Below, one piece after another: positions 1-7,883 of a stretch of 49,863 bases of DNA (position 1 is its first letter; the number at the start of each line of letters is the position of its first letter). The notes below the pieces were generated by a model that saw only the letters and a program-made list of their open reading frames with translations, did not search any database and was not told the origin of the DNA. The DNA is from Deltaproteobacteria bacterium. Lineage in GTDB: Bacteria; Desulfobacterota; DSM-4660; Desulfatiglandales; HGW-15. The DNA lies in NCBI GenBank assembly GCA_019310525.1, contig JAFDEE010000006.1, positions 1 through 49,863 on the forward strand, in the 5' to 3' direction. A program made the translations under genes and the position numbers.

Positions 1-80
1 ATGCCATGCCCTTAACCTTAGAGGTAATGATATCTTATCGGACACTACCATGTACTCCTTTGATATTTCTAAATAAAAGG

Positions 81-114
81 ATCTCATCAAAATTTTGAAA
101 CGCTCAGTTTAGGT
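81..114 (+). repeat. 34-bp exact copy of the end of the 110-bp element
   Basis: Every base matches 22895-22928. The left half of the element is not present, although GGACACTACC at 41-50 resembles the junction found in the carA-carB spacer. It is probably a truncated or decayed copy. Confidence 0.7.
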
Positions 115-244
115 CATATGTTTCCTGAATCTTGCAAGCGTCGAGTTTGCCGAAGATGCAAGGCATCGCCGCACCCCGTGCCGTGATCACTCTGATCCGG
201 CGCCGGAGAGATGGCTGGCCACGGGCTCAAGGAGTAGACTGGTC

Positions 245-366
245 GAGACCTTTGAAAAACGTTCAATTTTGTTCAAGGTCAAGGAAGGCGAAAATTTCAA
301 CCGCAGGAATACATTTAGTATTTTGAGGATTGAAATTTGAGCCTGACGCCGCAATTGAAAGGTCTC
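245..366 (+). repeat. Short inverted-repeat element upstream of selD
   Basis: The ends GAGACCTTTGAA (245-256) and TTGAAAGGTCTC (355-366) are inverted copies with one mismatch. The core at 271-350 (GTTCAAGGTCAAGGAAGGCG and the following bases) recurs at 4371 on the plus strand and at 22710-22784 on the minus strand, although the outer ends differ between copies. It has no coding capacity, so it is MITE-like or a REP-type hairpin. It lies 40 bp upstream of the selD start and could influence transcript folding. Confidence 0.6.
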
Positions 367-405
367 TGGTCCTTACCCGTAACTTTTTAAGTGGAGTCGG
401 AACCC

Positions 406-1455
406 ATGGAAGACAAGTTGCCTCCTCGCCTTACACGTACCGTGACCGGGGCGGGATGAGCCTCTAAACTCCCTCCAGGGGACCTGGACAAGGCACTCTG
501 TGGCTTGGAATTTCCAGCCGACGAGAACCTCATCGTGGGCCTGGACCGGGCGGACGACGCGGGGGTTTACAGGGTCACCGATGATATCGCAATCATCCAG
601 ACCGTCGATTTTTTCACCCCTGTGGTTGATGATCCATACTGGTTCGGGCAAATCGCCGCTGCAAACGCGTTAAGCGACGTTTACGCCATGGGGGGAGTTC
701 CCAAGACCGCCATGAATCTCGTGGCCTTCCCCCGCCGTGAGATGGATCTTTCCGTGCTGAGAAAAATCATCCAGGGGGGCTTAGACAAAATGAAAGAGGC
801 CGGCGTCGTCCTTGTGGGCGGCCACAGCGTGGAGGACAAAGAACTCAAGTACGGCCTTTCCGTCACGGGCTTCATCCATCCGGACCGGGTATTGACCAAG
901 AAGGACATCCGGCCTGGAGACCGCCTGATCCTGACAAAGCCCCTCGGGACGGGAATCATCAATACTGCTATCAAGGGAGGCATGGCCTCGCCCGAACTCA
1001 TTGAAAAGGTGACCCGGCTGATGGCCACCCTGAACCGCAGGGCGGCGGAAATCATGGGAGGTTTTCCGGTCCATGCCTGCACCGATATCACGGGGTTCGG
1101 ACTCCTGGGGCACCTAGCCGAGATGGTCGTGGATTCGGAGGCGGGGATCACCATCCACTCCCGGGACATCCCGGTCATCCCCGAGGCCCTGGATTTGGCC
1201 GCAATAGGCCTCGTTCCGGGAGGGACACACCGTAACCGGGAATTTCGATCCACTATGGTCGACCTTGATCCCCAGGTGGGACCTGTCATGCAGGACATCC
1301 TCTACGACCCCCAGACATCGGGGGGGCTGTTGATCTGCGTGGACGGTGCCTCAGCCGACGCTCTCCTGGACGCGCTCGTTACCGGGGGGGTTGAAGATGC
1401 CGCCGTAGTGGGTGAAGTCCTTCCCTCGCCCGTGGAGCGAATAGTAGTCACATAG
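406..1455 (+). CDS. selD: Selenide, water dikinase SelD (selenoprotein, in-frame UGA)
   Basis: SelD makes selenophosphate from selenide and ATP, the selenium donor for selenocysteine and selenouridine. The frame starts at ATG 406, with GGAG nine bases upstream, and reads GAGUAS across TGA 457-459 before joining the long open frame that has an ATG at 505. The TGA sits at the active-site Cys/Sec position of SelD, so it is read as selenocysteine (residue 18) and the product is 349 residues. Family signatures follow: a DDAGVY metal/ATP segment, DFFTPVVDDP, AMGGVP, GGHSVED, LTKPLGTG, TDITGFGLLGH and DPQTSGGLL. yedF, another selenium-linked gene, follows 107 bp downstream on the same strand. An ordinary gene caller would start at 505 and lose the catalytic glycine-rich N-terminus. 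Confidence 0.93.
457..488 (+). promoter_or_regulatory. UGA selenocysteine codon with candidate bacterial SECIS hairpin
   Basis: The TGA is at 457-459. After a 14-base gap, TCCAGG (474-479) pairs with CCTGGA (483-488) around a GGA loop, giving a 6-bp apical stem. Bacterial SECIS elements are coding-region hairpins just downstream of the UGA that bind SelB, so position and size fit. The pairing is seen in the sequence; SelB binding is inferred. Confidence 0.6.
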
Positions 1456-1562
1456 GACCTGAATCCCGCAGTGAGCGGAGCCATGGAAGGCGGAACGAAC
1501 GGGGTGAAGAGAATATGCCGAACTCTGCATGAAGCAGCAAACTCTATTTGGGGTAAAATGAA

Positions 1563-2165
1563 ATGAAGAAAGAAATCGACTGCCGTGGGCTGGCCTGCCC
1601 GGCCCCGGTGCTGGAGACAAAGAAGGCGATTGAAGAGGACAAGCCCAGCCTCATACGGGTGACCGTAGACAATGAAGCAGCGAGGCAAAACGTGACCCGG
1701 TTCCTGGAAACTCAAAAGTACCAGGTCTCCGTGGAAAAGGACGATGCTGGTTTCCACGTCACCGGGATCAAGGAGGAGAAGGCATCAACGGAGGAGGCAA
1801 CCTCTGCGGATCGTCTTGAAGCGGCCGGAAAGAAAATACTGATCATGGTGGCCACAGACCGAATGGGTCATGGGGACGACGGGCTGGGCAAGAAACTGCT
1901 GATCAATTTTCTGACCACCCTGGAAGAAATGGGCAAAGACCTGTGGCGCCTGGTCTTTGTAAACAACGGGGTCAAGCTCACTATCGACGGATCGGAAGCC
2001 CTTCCGGTCTTAAAGAGACTGGAGGAGAATGGGATCACCATCCTGGTGTGCGGGACCTGCCTCGATCACTTCGATCTTCTGGACAGGAAAAAGGTGGGAG
2101 AGACCACCAACATGCTGGATATTGTCACGGCCATGCAACTGGCCGACAAAGTGATCAATATCTGA
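1563..2165 (+). CDS. yedF: YedF-type selenium metabolism protein (TusA-like + DsrE-like)
   Basis: A 200-residue cytoplasmic protein in two parts. Residues 1-70 are a TusA/SirA-like domain with the CPxP motif (DCRGLACPAPVLETKKAI), whose Cys in related proteins carries a persulfide. The second part, from about residue 95, is DsrE-like, with ILIMVATDRMGHGDDGLGKK at its start and a Cys pair (VCGTCLDHF) near the end. This architecture is the YedF family that co-occurs with selD in many bacteria, and here selD lies directly upstream, so a role in selenium delivery is likely. The exact reaction is not established. ATG 1563 is preferred because the ATG at 1558 meets a stop after one codon. Confidence 0.88.
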   Translation: MKKEIDCRGLACPAPVLETKKAIEEDKPSLIRVTVDNEAARQNVTRFLETQKYQVSVEKDDAGFHVTGIKEEKASTEEATSADRLEAAGKKILIMVATDRMGHGDDGLGKKLLINFLTTLEEMGKDLWRLVFVNNGVKLTIDGSEALPVLKRLEENGITILVCGTCLDHFDLLDRKKVGETTNMLDIVTAMQLADKVINI

Positions 2166-2201
2166 TATTTCGCCCTGAGGAAAGGGCGGCAAGCCCCCCT
2201 A

Positions 2202-2714
2202 CTATTGAATGGAGGCAATCTGGTCCAATTCCGTGGCCCCGATCGTCTTTTCAATGTTCAGGAGGATCTTAACGCCGCCTTCCATCTTGGCCATGCCGAG
2301 GATATATTCCGTGTCCAGCTTCGTCCCGAAGGTGGGGGTGGCCTCGATGTCTTCCTCTTTGATGTTGAGAACCTCAGAGACGGAATCCACAACGATACCG
2401 ATAACCATCTGGCCGGATTCCTGTTCGATCTCCACCACAATGATACAGGTCCGTTCGGTGTATTCCGTCTCCTCCATCCCGAAGCGAAGCCGCAAGTCGA
2501 TCACTGGGATGACCTTCCCCCGTAAGTTAACGACACCCTTCACAAAATCCGGAGTCCGGGGAACGGGGGTAATGGGCATCATGCCTATGATCTCCTTGAT
2601 TTTCAGGATCCCGATCCCGTATTCCTCGCCGTCGAGAGAAAAGGTGAGGTATTTCCCCTCCTTTTGACCCATGACATTGATCGCTTGGCCCATCTTTTCC
2701 GCCAGTTCAGCCAT
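2202..2714 (-). CDS. cheW: Chemotaxis coupling protein CheW
   Basis: A single CheW domain of 170 residues that would couple chemoreceptors to the CheA kinase at the membrane. Typical segments are KYLTFSLDGEEYGIGILKIKEI, PRTPDFVKGVVNLRGKVIPVIDLR and VDSVSEVLNI. The start has a good GGGAGG eight bases upstream. No cheA, receptor or other chemotaxis gene is nearby, so it is an orphan copy, or serves a cluster elsewhere, or a non-flagellar array. The preceding gene ends at 2165 on the other strand, so the pair is convergent. Confidence 0.93.
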   Translation of the reverse strand: MAELAEKMGQAINVMGQKEGKYLTFSLDGEEYGIGILKIKEIIGMMPITPVPRTPDFVKGVVNLRGKVIPVIDLRLRFGMEETEYTERTCIIVVEIEQESGQMVIGIVVDSVSEVLNIKEEDIEATPTFGTKLDTEYILGMAKMEGGVKILLNIEKTIGATELDQIASIQ

Positions 2715-3047
2715 TTCCTGAACCTCCCTGTTTCCGGGTCGTTCTGAACCTCAATGGGGTCCTGTTCTCATCCATCGGCACCTCAGGGCATTTCCTTGAA
2801 TACTTTTCAGTGAAAACGACACAACGAAGATCCGAAATAAGCCGCTTCGTGAAGATCCTTTTACCCCTCCTCGGACAGACGTTCACGCATAATTTGGGTT
2901 TAAAGGTCTCCAAAGCAGGCGGGATGAATCATGCGGGGACTTTGACGAAATGGTGAGCGATGCCATGGTGGGATGGAGGAAGGATGAAAGTCTCTTGACT
3001 GTCACGGGTAGGGAAAGTGATGCGGCCGGTTCATTTCCGCCCCATCA
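2715..3047. other. Intergenic region upstream of cheW with a solo repeat end
   Basis: This 333-bp gap has no credible gene. Positions 2841-2902 closely match 4684-4743, and the 20-mer ending near 2903 (CACGCATAATTTGGGTTTAA) is the exact inverse of 4458-4477. It is therefore a solo end of the element that is complete at 4458-4746. The cheW promoter presumably lies within or beside it, but no clear -35/-10 pair is visible. Confidence 0.5.
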
Positions 3048-3590
3048 TCAGGCAGGTGCCCACGGCCCGTCATCCCCGTTTTTCCATCCATCCAGAGCAT
3101 CTTTCAGGGCCTTTCTTTTCTCCTCCGTGAAAGTCTTCCACCCAGGATCAGCCTTCAGATTGGGGAGAACAGCGGAGCCTGAAATTCCCTTGTTCTCAAG
3201 CTTTTTCATCAAACTGGCCATCTGCTTTTTCTTTTCTTCTTCCAGTTGGCTGGTATAATCCCACAATTTCTTCCTGAGCGGACCTGTCTCAAGGCCAAGG
3301 ACATCTTCCATGGCTTGAAAAACGGCTTCCTCGTTTTTTCCGGGCTCCAATCGATTCAGGACTTCTTCCGTCAAAAGTCGCCGGGCGAGATCTTCGTCCT
3401 GCTTCCAAAGATCAGAGGCTTCCCTCTTCATGCGATGAATGTCCAGGGCTCCGTCGATGTATCTCTGAACAAGGCCCTTTACCTTACCTTTAATTTCCTG
3501 CTCCCGAAAACCTTTCTTCTCCTCCTCGCTCACGCTGATTCCCTGGAGCTTTTCCATGATGATGTCCATCGTACTCCGTATCTCACCCAT
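3048..3590 (-). CDS. Hypothetical helical protein
   Basis: I do not recognise the family. The 180-residue product is highly charged, rich in Glu and Lys, and predicted almost wholly helical, with a coiled-coil-like stretch near EEEKKKQMASLMKKLENK. It has no signal peptide and no cysteine clusters. ATG 3590 (MGEIRSTMD) is chosen over an upstream start at 3623 because GGAGGTG lies nine bases before it. It is followed on the same strand by nothing obviously related, and a lipoprotein gene lies 85 bp upstream. The N-terminal region could form an amphipathic bundle; a cytoplasmic structural or regulatory role is possible but not shown. Confidence 0.6.
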   Translation of the reverse strand: MGEIRSTMDIIMEKLQGISVSEEEKKGFREQEIKGKVKGLVQRYIDGALDIHRMKREASDLWKQDEDLARRLLTEEVLNRLEPGKNEEAVFQAMEDVLGLETGPLRKKLWDYTSQLEEEKKKQMASLMKKLENKGISGSAVLPNLKADPGWKTFTEEKRKALKDALDGWKNGDDGPWAPA

Positions 3591-3675
3591 GAAGGCACAC
3601 CTCCACCCTTTCTTACCTTTCAATCAGTCGGGAACATACCCCCAGCCTGCTTTCGTTCCCGGTAAAGCCGGGGTC

Positions 3676-4311
3676 TCATCCTTTCTCCTCTCCGGATGAA
3701 ACAGACGGACATTTCTGATGCGTGGGATGCCCGTTGGAATCCCTTTCCACTGAGAGGATTCTGAAAGTACCAAGAACCTTTTGAAAGGTAGTAACGTCCG
3801 TTTCCGAAAACTTGTCCTCTTCTGCATTGTACCGGATACTGTAATACCATTCATCGTTGAGGAATCCATAGTAGAGGGTCCTGAAACGATGTCCTTTCCT
3901 GGTCCGATAAGTGAACTCGATTTTAAACCCATTGTAACCGTTCACTTCCGCAGGGCTGATTTCAAGTACATTCAGGTCCAGCACATCCTCATCGGATGCG
4001 ATTTCTTCCCGAACCACCTCAGCCGCCTCAAGCGGGACCATCCCTGGATCAAACCCGCGCTTGGCATGTTTGAAGGGTTTTTCAACAGGCCGTTGCTGGA
4101 TCAGGATATACTGAGAAAAGGGGTCTTCTCGGGTAAACATGACAAACTTGGAGACATTGATCCTTATCCAGTGATCAGGAGCGGCATAGGAAAAACGTAG
4201 CGGGACCTTCGACCCGGATCCGCCCCCATGGGGAGAGGAAGCACATGCAGTGAGGGCAGCAAGTGCGAGGATGAAAAGGCTTTTCATGAGTCTATCCATA
4301 CTCGTTTTCAT
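3676..4311 (-). CDS. Hypothetical lipoprotein
   Basis: A 211-residue protein with a typical lipoprotein signal: a charged N-terminus, the hydrophobic run LFILALAALTAC and lipobox LTAC with Cys 23, so it should be lipid-anchored on the outer face. The mature part has the pattern of a small beta-rich domain (RFSYAAPDHWIRI, GFKIEFTYRTRKGHRFRTLYYGF, WYYSIRYNA), which resembles proteins that read 'stress-induced' or PsbP-like folds, but I cannot name the family. The last 25 residues are polar and probably disordered. Internal ATGs at 4299 and 4287 are alternative starts. The helical-protein gene follows on the same strand. Confidence 0.68.
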   Translation of the reverse strand: MKTSMDRLMKSLFILALAALTACASSPHGGGSGSKVPLRFSYAAPDHWIRINVSKFVMFTREDPFSQYILIQQRPVEKPFKHAKRGFDPGMVPLEAAEVVREEIASDEDVLDLNVLEISPAEVNGYNGFKIEFTYRTRKGHRFRTLYYGFLNDEWYYSIRYNAEEDKFSETDVTTFQKVLGTFRILSVERDSNGHPTHQKCPSVSSGEEKG

Positions 4312-4342
4312 TTCAGTCCACCTTGCTGGAATTATTTGTATT

Positions 4343-4878
4343 TAGTGTCCATCCATAAATAGGCAATTTGGTTCAAGGTCAAGGAAGGCGAAGATTTTAA
4401 CCATCCCGCTCAGAATACCAAGCGGCAGAGGCACCATACATTGAAGTATTTCGAAGATTAAACCCAAATTATGCGTGAAAAATGAAATAGATTTTTATTA
4501 CAATATGTTAAAGCATTCTGAGAGCACCCGATGGGTGAAGGGTAAAAGGATGTTCCCTCCGCTACGTTCCCGCCAAACAGCCGGCGGGCAGGCGCTACGC
4601 CGTCCATGGCTCCGCTCACTGCCGATTTTGGCCCTTCCGCTCTCCCTGCCTGCGGCAGGCAGGCTGCTCCAGAGCCAAAATAGGCCGCTCCGGGAAAATC
4701 CTTTTACCCTTCCTTGGACAAGCGTCCCACATAATTTGGATTAAATTTTGTCCACACTTCATTTGGACTTCCCACCCTTCGGATGGGTCCCCGGTTTGAG
4801 CCTGACGCAGCCTGGTCACGCCGTAGCCGTAGCGAAGGCGGAAGATTGGGGAAAAGGGCCATTTATGGATGGGCACTA
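4343..4878 (+). repeat. MITE-like element, 536 bp, with terminal inverted repeats
   Basis: The left end TAGTGTCCATCCATAAAT (4343-4360) and right end at 4861-4878 are inverted copies with one mismatch. A second element with the same ends, in opposite orientation and only 207 bp long, is at 22613-22819. Shared interior blocks lie next to each end: GGTCAAGGAAGGCGAAGATT near the left and GATTGGGGAAAAGGGCCATT near the right. The extra length here is mainly the nested pair at 4458-4746. It encodes no transposase, so it would depend on an enzyme elsewhere. Confidence 0.72.
4458..4746 (+). repeat. Nested inverted-repeat element inside the larger element
   Basis: TTAAACCCAAATTATGCGTG at 4458-4477 is inverted at about 4729-4746 (CACATAATTTGGATTAAA). 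The block 4684-4743 recurs at 2841-2902. The shorter relative at 22613-22819 lacks this interior. Presence here and absence there is what an insertion into a pre-existing copy would leave. About 45 extra bases to the right mean the target duplication cannot be read cleanly. Confidence 0.5.
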
Positions 4879-5540
4879 TTTACATAACCATCGAAGGAAA
4901 CCCTCGCCCTTTCCGTGAGTCCATATATTACTGCATCATACCCTTTATGGAATCCAGAGGGCAACCCCCGAAAAACGTCCCATCGGGACTGAAGACCTTC
5001 CGGCTGCTGATATCGGGCGGACCTTCTCGATAACCCTTGTCGGATCCTCCCGGGAGATCCTGACCTTTTTGGGTTGTGCCAAGGTCCCCTGCCCTAACTC
5101 TCTCTAACATTCTGCAAGAATCATGCAACCTTTAAAAAACGATGCGATTCCGGCCTTTAGAGGAATCTTTATGTCCCTCGAGTGAATGGAAAAGTGCTCA
5201 AATGGGTACCTGGATTATACATATTCCCGTCAACGAACTATATCCGACATACCTCAGCAGATGGTGTTTCTCCATTCATCGCAACACCCGGGAGAAAACG
5301 TTCCCCTGAAACACGGATTGCCACCCCGCCTCCCGTCCCCGGCGGTTTTCCCTTAAAGATATTGACTAAAATCGGATCTTGGCTAGAATGAAATGTAGGC
5401 AAAAATGCTGTGTAGATGAGAAACCCTGAAGATCAACAGAGTGGGCATTACACTGGGCCCATAGGAAAAATGAAGTATACTATGGCCTTATGACAGGAAA
5501 AAAGACCTTTACCGGATTAAAGGAAAGGGGTAGGACCGGT

Positions 5541-5762
5541 ATGAAAAAATTGTTTGCATTGCTGGTGTTGAGCATGTTTCTCTTTGGATGCGGTGCAGCA
5601 GCCAGGGAATCCGAATTCTGGCAACATGACACCCTTTACAAGAACTGGGATCACACCAAGTTCAGCCTCTGGGGATACAAACACCCTACCAAGGAGACTT
5701 ACAAGAAATCCCTCGAACAGGGATGGTGGGGAATTGAGATTCCTTACATTCCGGCTGAGTAA
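5541..5762 (+). CDS. Small hypothetical lipoprotein
   Basis: A 73-residue product when started at ATG 5541, which directly begins a lipoprotein signal (MKKLFALLVLSMFLFGC, lipobox LFGC, Cys 17). An upstream in-frame ATG at 5490 would add 17 residues before the signal and is less likely. The mature 56 residues are rich in Trp, Tyr and Lys (YKNWDHTKFSLWGYKHPT, GWWGIEIPYIPAE). Function is unknown; I have the impression of a small conserved envelope protein of this bacterial group but cannot name it. A strong terminator-like hairpin lies downstream at 5989. Confidence 0.7.
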   Translation: MKKLFALLVLSMFLFGCGAAARESEFWQHDTLYKNWDHTKFSLWGYKHPTKETYKKSLEQGWWGIEIPYIPAE

Positions 5763-5988
5763 TTCCTTCCTCATTCAAGAGGCGGCCTGAGAAAAGGAGA
5801 GAAAATTATATACCCTGGCCTGAATGGATTCCAGGGGGCGGAGAAAGGATACGTTTCCCGACGTCCCTCAGGGTAGGATTGCTCGGGACGATCCATTACA
5901 ACGGCTCAACCGCAGGCACCTCTCATATCCACCGACAGAAGCGCCTCGTGCATGGAGGATGTTGCGAGGCCGTTGAAAATATGCGATT

Positions 5989-6025
5989 TTGTTCACGGGC
6001 AAGTCTATGGCTTGCCCGTGAACAA
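5989..6025 (+). terminator. Strong 15-bp hairpin followed by six T
   Basis: TTGTTCACGGGCAAG (5989-6003) pairs perfectly with 6011-6025 around a 7-base loop, and T residues follow at 6027-6032. It fits a rho-independent terminator for plus-strand transcription, and it also sits just past the end of the minus-strand serine hydrolase gene. Confidence 0.75.
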
Positions 6026-6054
6026 ATTTTTTCATTTTATGGCCGGGCCCCCTC

Positions 6055-7212
6055 CTAGTTCTGCCCCAATGCTTCCATGACCGCATTATGAATGACCGGC
6101 CGGAACTCCCTTATCTTCTCATTCTTACGGGAAGGGTGGATGCGGTTCGTGAGAAAAACGACGATGACATCCTTTTCAAGGTCCATCCATACGGATGTCC
6201 CGGTAAATCCCAGGTGCCCGACGCTCTTCTTGGAAAAAAGGCCCCCTGCGCTCGAATGCTCTGTTGAGGGCGTATCCCACCCCAGGGCCCAGGTATTCCC
6301 CTTTACCGTCTCCTGTCTCTCGAAAAAGAGTCTGACCGTCTCCGGCTCGAAGAAATCCTTCCGAACACCCAGATAATGCCCGCGCAGCATATCGAGTAAA
6401 ACGTAGACTTCCTCCGCGGTTCCGAACAACCCCGCGTGCCCGGAATACCCCCCTAAGGCGTAAGCGTTCTCATCGTGCACTTCCCCGCGAAGGATCTTCC
6501 TGCGCCAGGGGCACTCCTCCGTTGGAGCTATATCCTCCAATCCGACCCCCTCAGGCGCCTGCGGGAATCCGCCGAGGAACGTCCTCCGCAATCCCAAGGG
6601 ACCGTAGAAATGCCTTTCCAAAAAAGTGGGGAGGGCCTCTCCGGCAGCCTCCTCGACGACCCATTCGAGAAGCATGAAGCCCGGGTCGCTGTAAACGGCC
6701 CTGGTCCCTGGGGGATATTCCAGGGGCAGCCCTAGTATTTGCTCCCTTAACAGTCTTTTCCTGACATCGGGAAGGAAATGTACCAGGTGAAGGTAGAAGG
6801 GTCTCCACGCCGGTAGACCAGAGCAATGGCTGAGGAGTTGGCGCGGAGTAATAGATCCCTTTTCTCCGAGACCGCCAAAGGACAGGATTCCACCGAGGGG
6901 CCGATCCAGGTCGAGTTGTCTCCTGTCTACCAGGCTCATCATGGCCAGGGCCGTGGCAAGGGGCTTGGTAAGAGAAGCCAGGTCAAAGATCGTGTCCCTT
7001 TTCATGGGAAGTTTCCGGGGCCGGGTGGATTGATACCCGGCGGCCTCGAAAAACACTATTTTCCCTTTCCAGGCCGCCAGGAGCACGGCTCCCGGATAGA
7101 TACCCGCACCCGCACCTTCCGAAATGAGCTTTTTCAGCCTCACGCTCTCAGGATTTTCAAGAACCCTCACCTTCCACCCCCATTGTGCAGGACGATCCAG
7201 GCCAACTCCCAT
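6055..7212 (-). CDS. Serine hydrolase, class C beta-lactamase-like
   Basis: A 385-residue member of the beta-lactamase/esterase fold family. Catalytic motifs are in order: SLTK at 80-83 (nucleophile Ser 80), Y-S-D at 174-176 and H-L-G at 333-335 in the place of the KTG box. The block VHDENAYALGGYSGHAGLF is typical of the esterase or peptidase-like members rather than true lactamases. No signal peptide is visible, so it may be cytoplasmic. The substrate cannot be deduced. Its ATG follows the stop codon of the upstream PIN gene with no gap (TAA then ATG), suggesting translational coupling. An internal GTG at residue 16 is an alternative start. Confidence 0.85.
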   Translation of the reverse strand: MGVGLDRPAQWGWKVRVLENPESVRLKKLISEGAGAGIYPGAVLLAAWKGKIVFFEAAGYQSTRPRKLPMKRDTIFDLASLTKPLATALAMMSLVDRRQLDLDRPLGGILSFGGLGEKGSITPRQLLSHCSGLPAWRPFYLHLVHFLPDVRKRLLREQILGLPLEYPPGTRAVYSDPGFMLLEWVVEEAAGEALPTFLERHFYGPLGLRRTFLGGFPQAPEGVGLEDIAPTEECPWRRKILRGEVHDENAYALGGYSGHAGLFGTAEEVYVLLDMLRGHYLGVRKDFFEPETVRLFFERQETVKGNTWALGWDTPSTEHSSAGGLFSKKSVGHLGFTGTSVWMDLEKDVIVVFLTNRIHPSRKNEKIREFRPVIHNAVMEALGQN

Positions 7213-7599
7213 TTACACGGCAAGGACGGATTCCTCATATTGGGCTACGACAGCATCTGCGGTCACAAGGAGCAGGCCTTCTGTGCGGGCCTGAGCAAGA
7301 AGCATGCGATCAAAAGGGTCTTTGTGAAGTGGCGGCAACGACTCAACCCGTAAGGCATGTTCGGCGGTTACAGGCAGCTCGGTGTACCCGTGGGCAACAA
7401 GCCCTTTTCTGAAACGGTAGGCATCAACCTTGAAATCCTTCCGGCCAAGGCCCAATTTTATGATGATTTCCCAGATGCTTACTGCGCTGAAAAACAGTGT
7501 GTTTTCAGGTGAGGTCAAAATTGTACGCACTGATTCGGTAAGCTTTTCGGGCACTCCTGCTGCCAACAGGAGGATGTGCGTGTCAAGCAGCAGTTTCAC
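7213..7599 (-). CDS. PIN-domain toxin (VapC-like ribonuclease)
   Basis: A 128-residue PIN domain, a Mg-dependent RNase fold. The acidic residues expected at the metal site are visible: Asp 6 (LLLDTH), Glu 44 (SIWEI), Asp 97 (KDPFDRML) and Asp 115 (LVTAD). This is the subtype with LDTHxLLW-like N-termini, usually paired with a Phd/YefM antitoxin, and the antitoxin gene overlaps its start by 4 bp. The target RNA is not deducible. The serine hydrolase gene begins immediately after its stop. Confidence 0.9.
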   Translation of the reverse strand: MKLLLDTHILLLAAGVPEKLTESVRTILTSPENTLFFSAVSIWEIIIKLGLGRKDFKVDAYRFRKGLVAHGYTELPVTAEHALRVESLPPLHKDPFDRMLLAQARTEGLLLVTADAVVAQYEESVLAV

Positions 7600-7847
7600 G
7601 ACTCTTTTCCCCCCTCAAAAAACACCCTGATCTCTGATCCTCCCATGGTGTCGAAATCATCAGGGACTGAAATACTACCTGACATAAATCCAAGTTTCCC
7701 ATTCCCCTGCTTTTCTTCGTCGGCCAGAGGCACGACCTTGACCAGCGGTTTTCCCGCCTTGGCAATAACAAATGCCTTTCCTCGTGCAGCCTCATCGACG
7801 AGCCGGGACAGATGAGTTTTCGCCTCGTGAATATTGATAGTCTCCAT
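7596..7847 (-). CDS. Phd/YefM-type antitoxin
   Basis: An 83-residue protein with the N-terminal DNA-binding Phd fold (METINIHEAKTHLSRLVDEAARGKAFVIAKAGKPLVKVVPL) and a polar C-terminal tail that would wrap the toxin. It overlaps the PIN toxin gene by 4 bp, the usual antitoxin-first arrangement. ATG 7847 begins the fold; a TTG nine bases upstream sits closer to a GAGGGGG and is an alternative. Such antitoxins usually repress their own promoter, and a perfect 13-bp palindrome lies 37 bp upstream. Confidence 0.9.
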   Translation of the reverse strand: METINIHEAKTHLSRLVDEAARGKAFVIAKAGKPLVKVVPLADEEKQGNGKLGFMSGSISVPDDFDTMGGSEIRVFFEGGKES

Positions 7848-7883
7848 ATATAACAAATACCCCCTCAGCTGAATTTAGTCCAA

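Larger units (their letters stand above)
1..405. other. Repeat-bearing upstream region of selD
   Basis: No convincing gene is present. Positions 81-114 match 22895-22928 exactly over 34 bp, and 245-366 is a small inverted-repeat element whose core recurs at 4371 and 22710. The only open frame, 132-326, has low-complexity composition and runs across the repeat. A GGAG at 393-396 is the likely ribosome binding site for selD. No selenocysteine tRNA was found here. Confidence 0.6.
4312..5489. other. Long gene-poor region with nested repeat element
   Basis: Nearly 1.2 kb without a convincing gene. Its left half is the inverted-repeat element 4343-4878, which contains another repeat pair. From 4879 to 5489 I see only short frames with poor composition; one on the minus strand (4928-5128) encodes a plausible-looking end (DGTFFGGCPLDSIKG) but has no clear start site and may be a gene relic. 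Confidence 0.55.

Noticed and set aside
132-326. Open frame of 64 codons upstream of selD
   Set aside because: It runs across a repeat element, has no family-like sequence and no clear ribosome binding site.
505-1455. selD starting at the ATG at 505
   Set aside because: This would remove the catalytic N-terminus; the frame clearly continues upstream through the Sec UGA.
4458-4752. ATTAAA on both sides of the inner element as a target-site duplication
   Set aside because: The bases also belong to the inverted ends, and about 45 extra bases follow, so a duplication cannot be proved.
4928-5128. Minus-strand frame with a plausible C-terminus (DGTFFGGCPLDSIKG)
   Set aside because: No start signal, no recognised family and poor composition at its N-terminal half; at best a relic.
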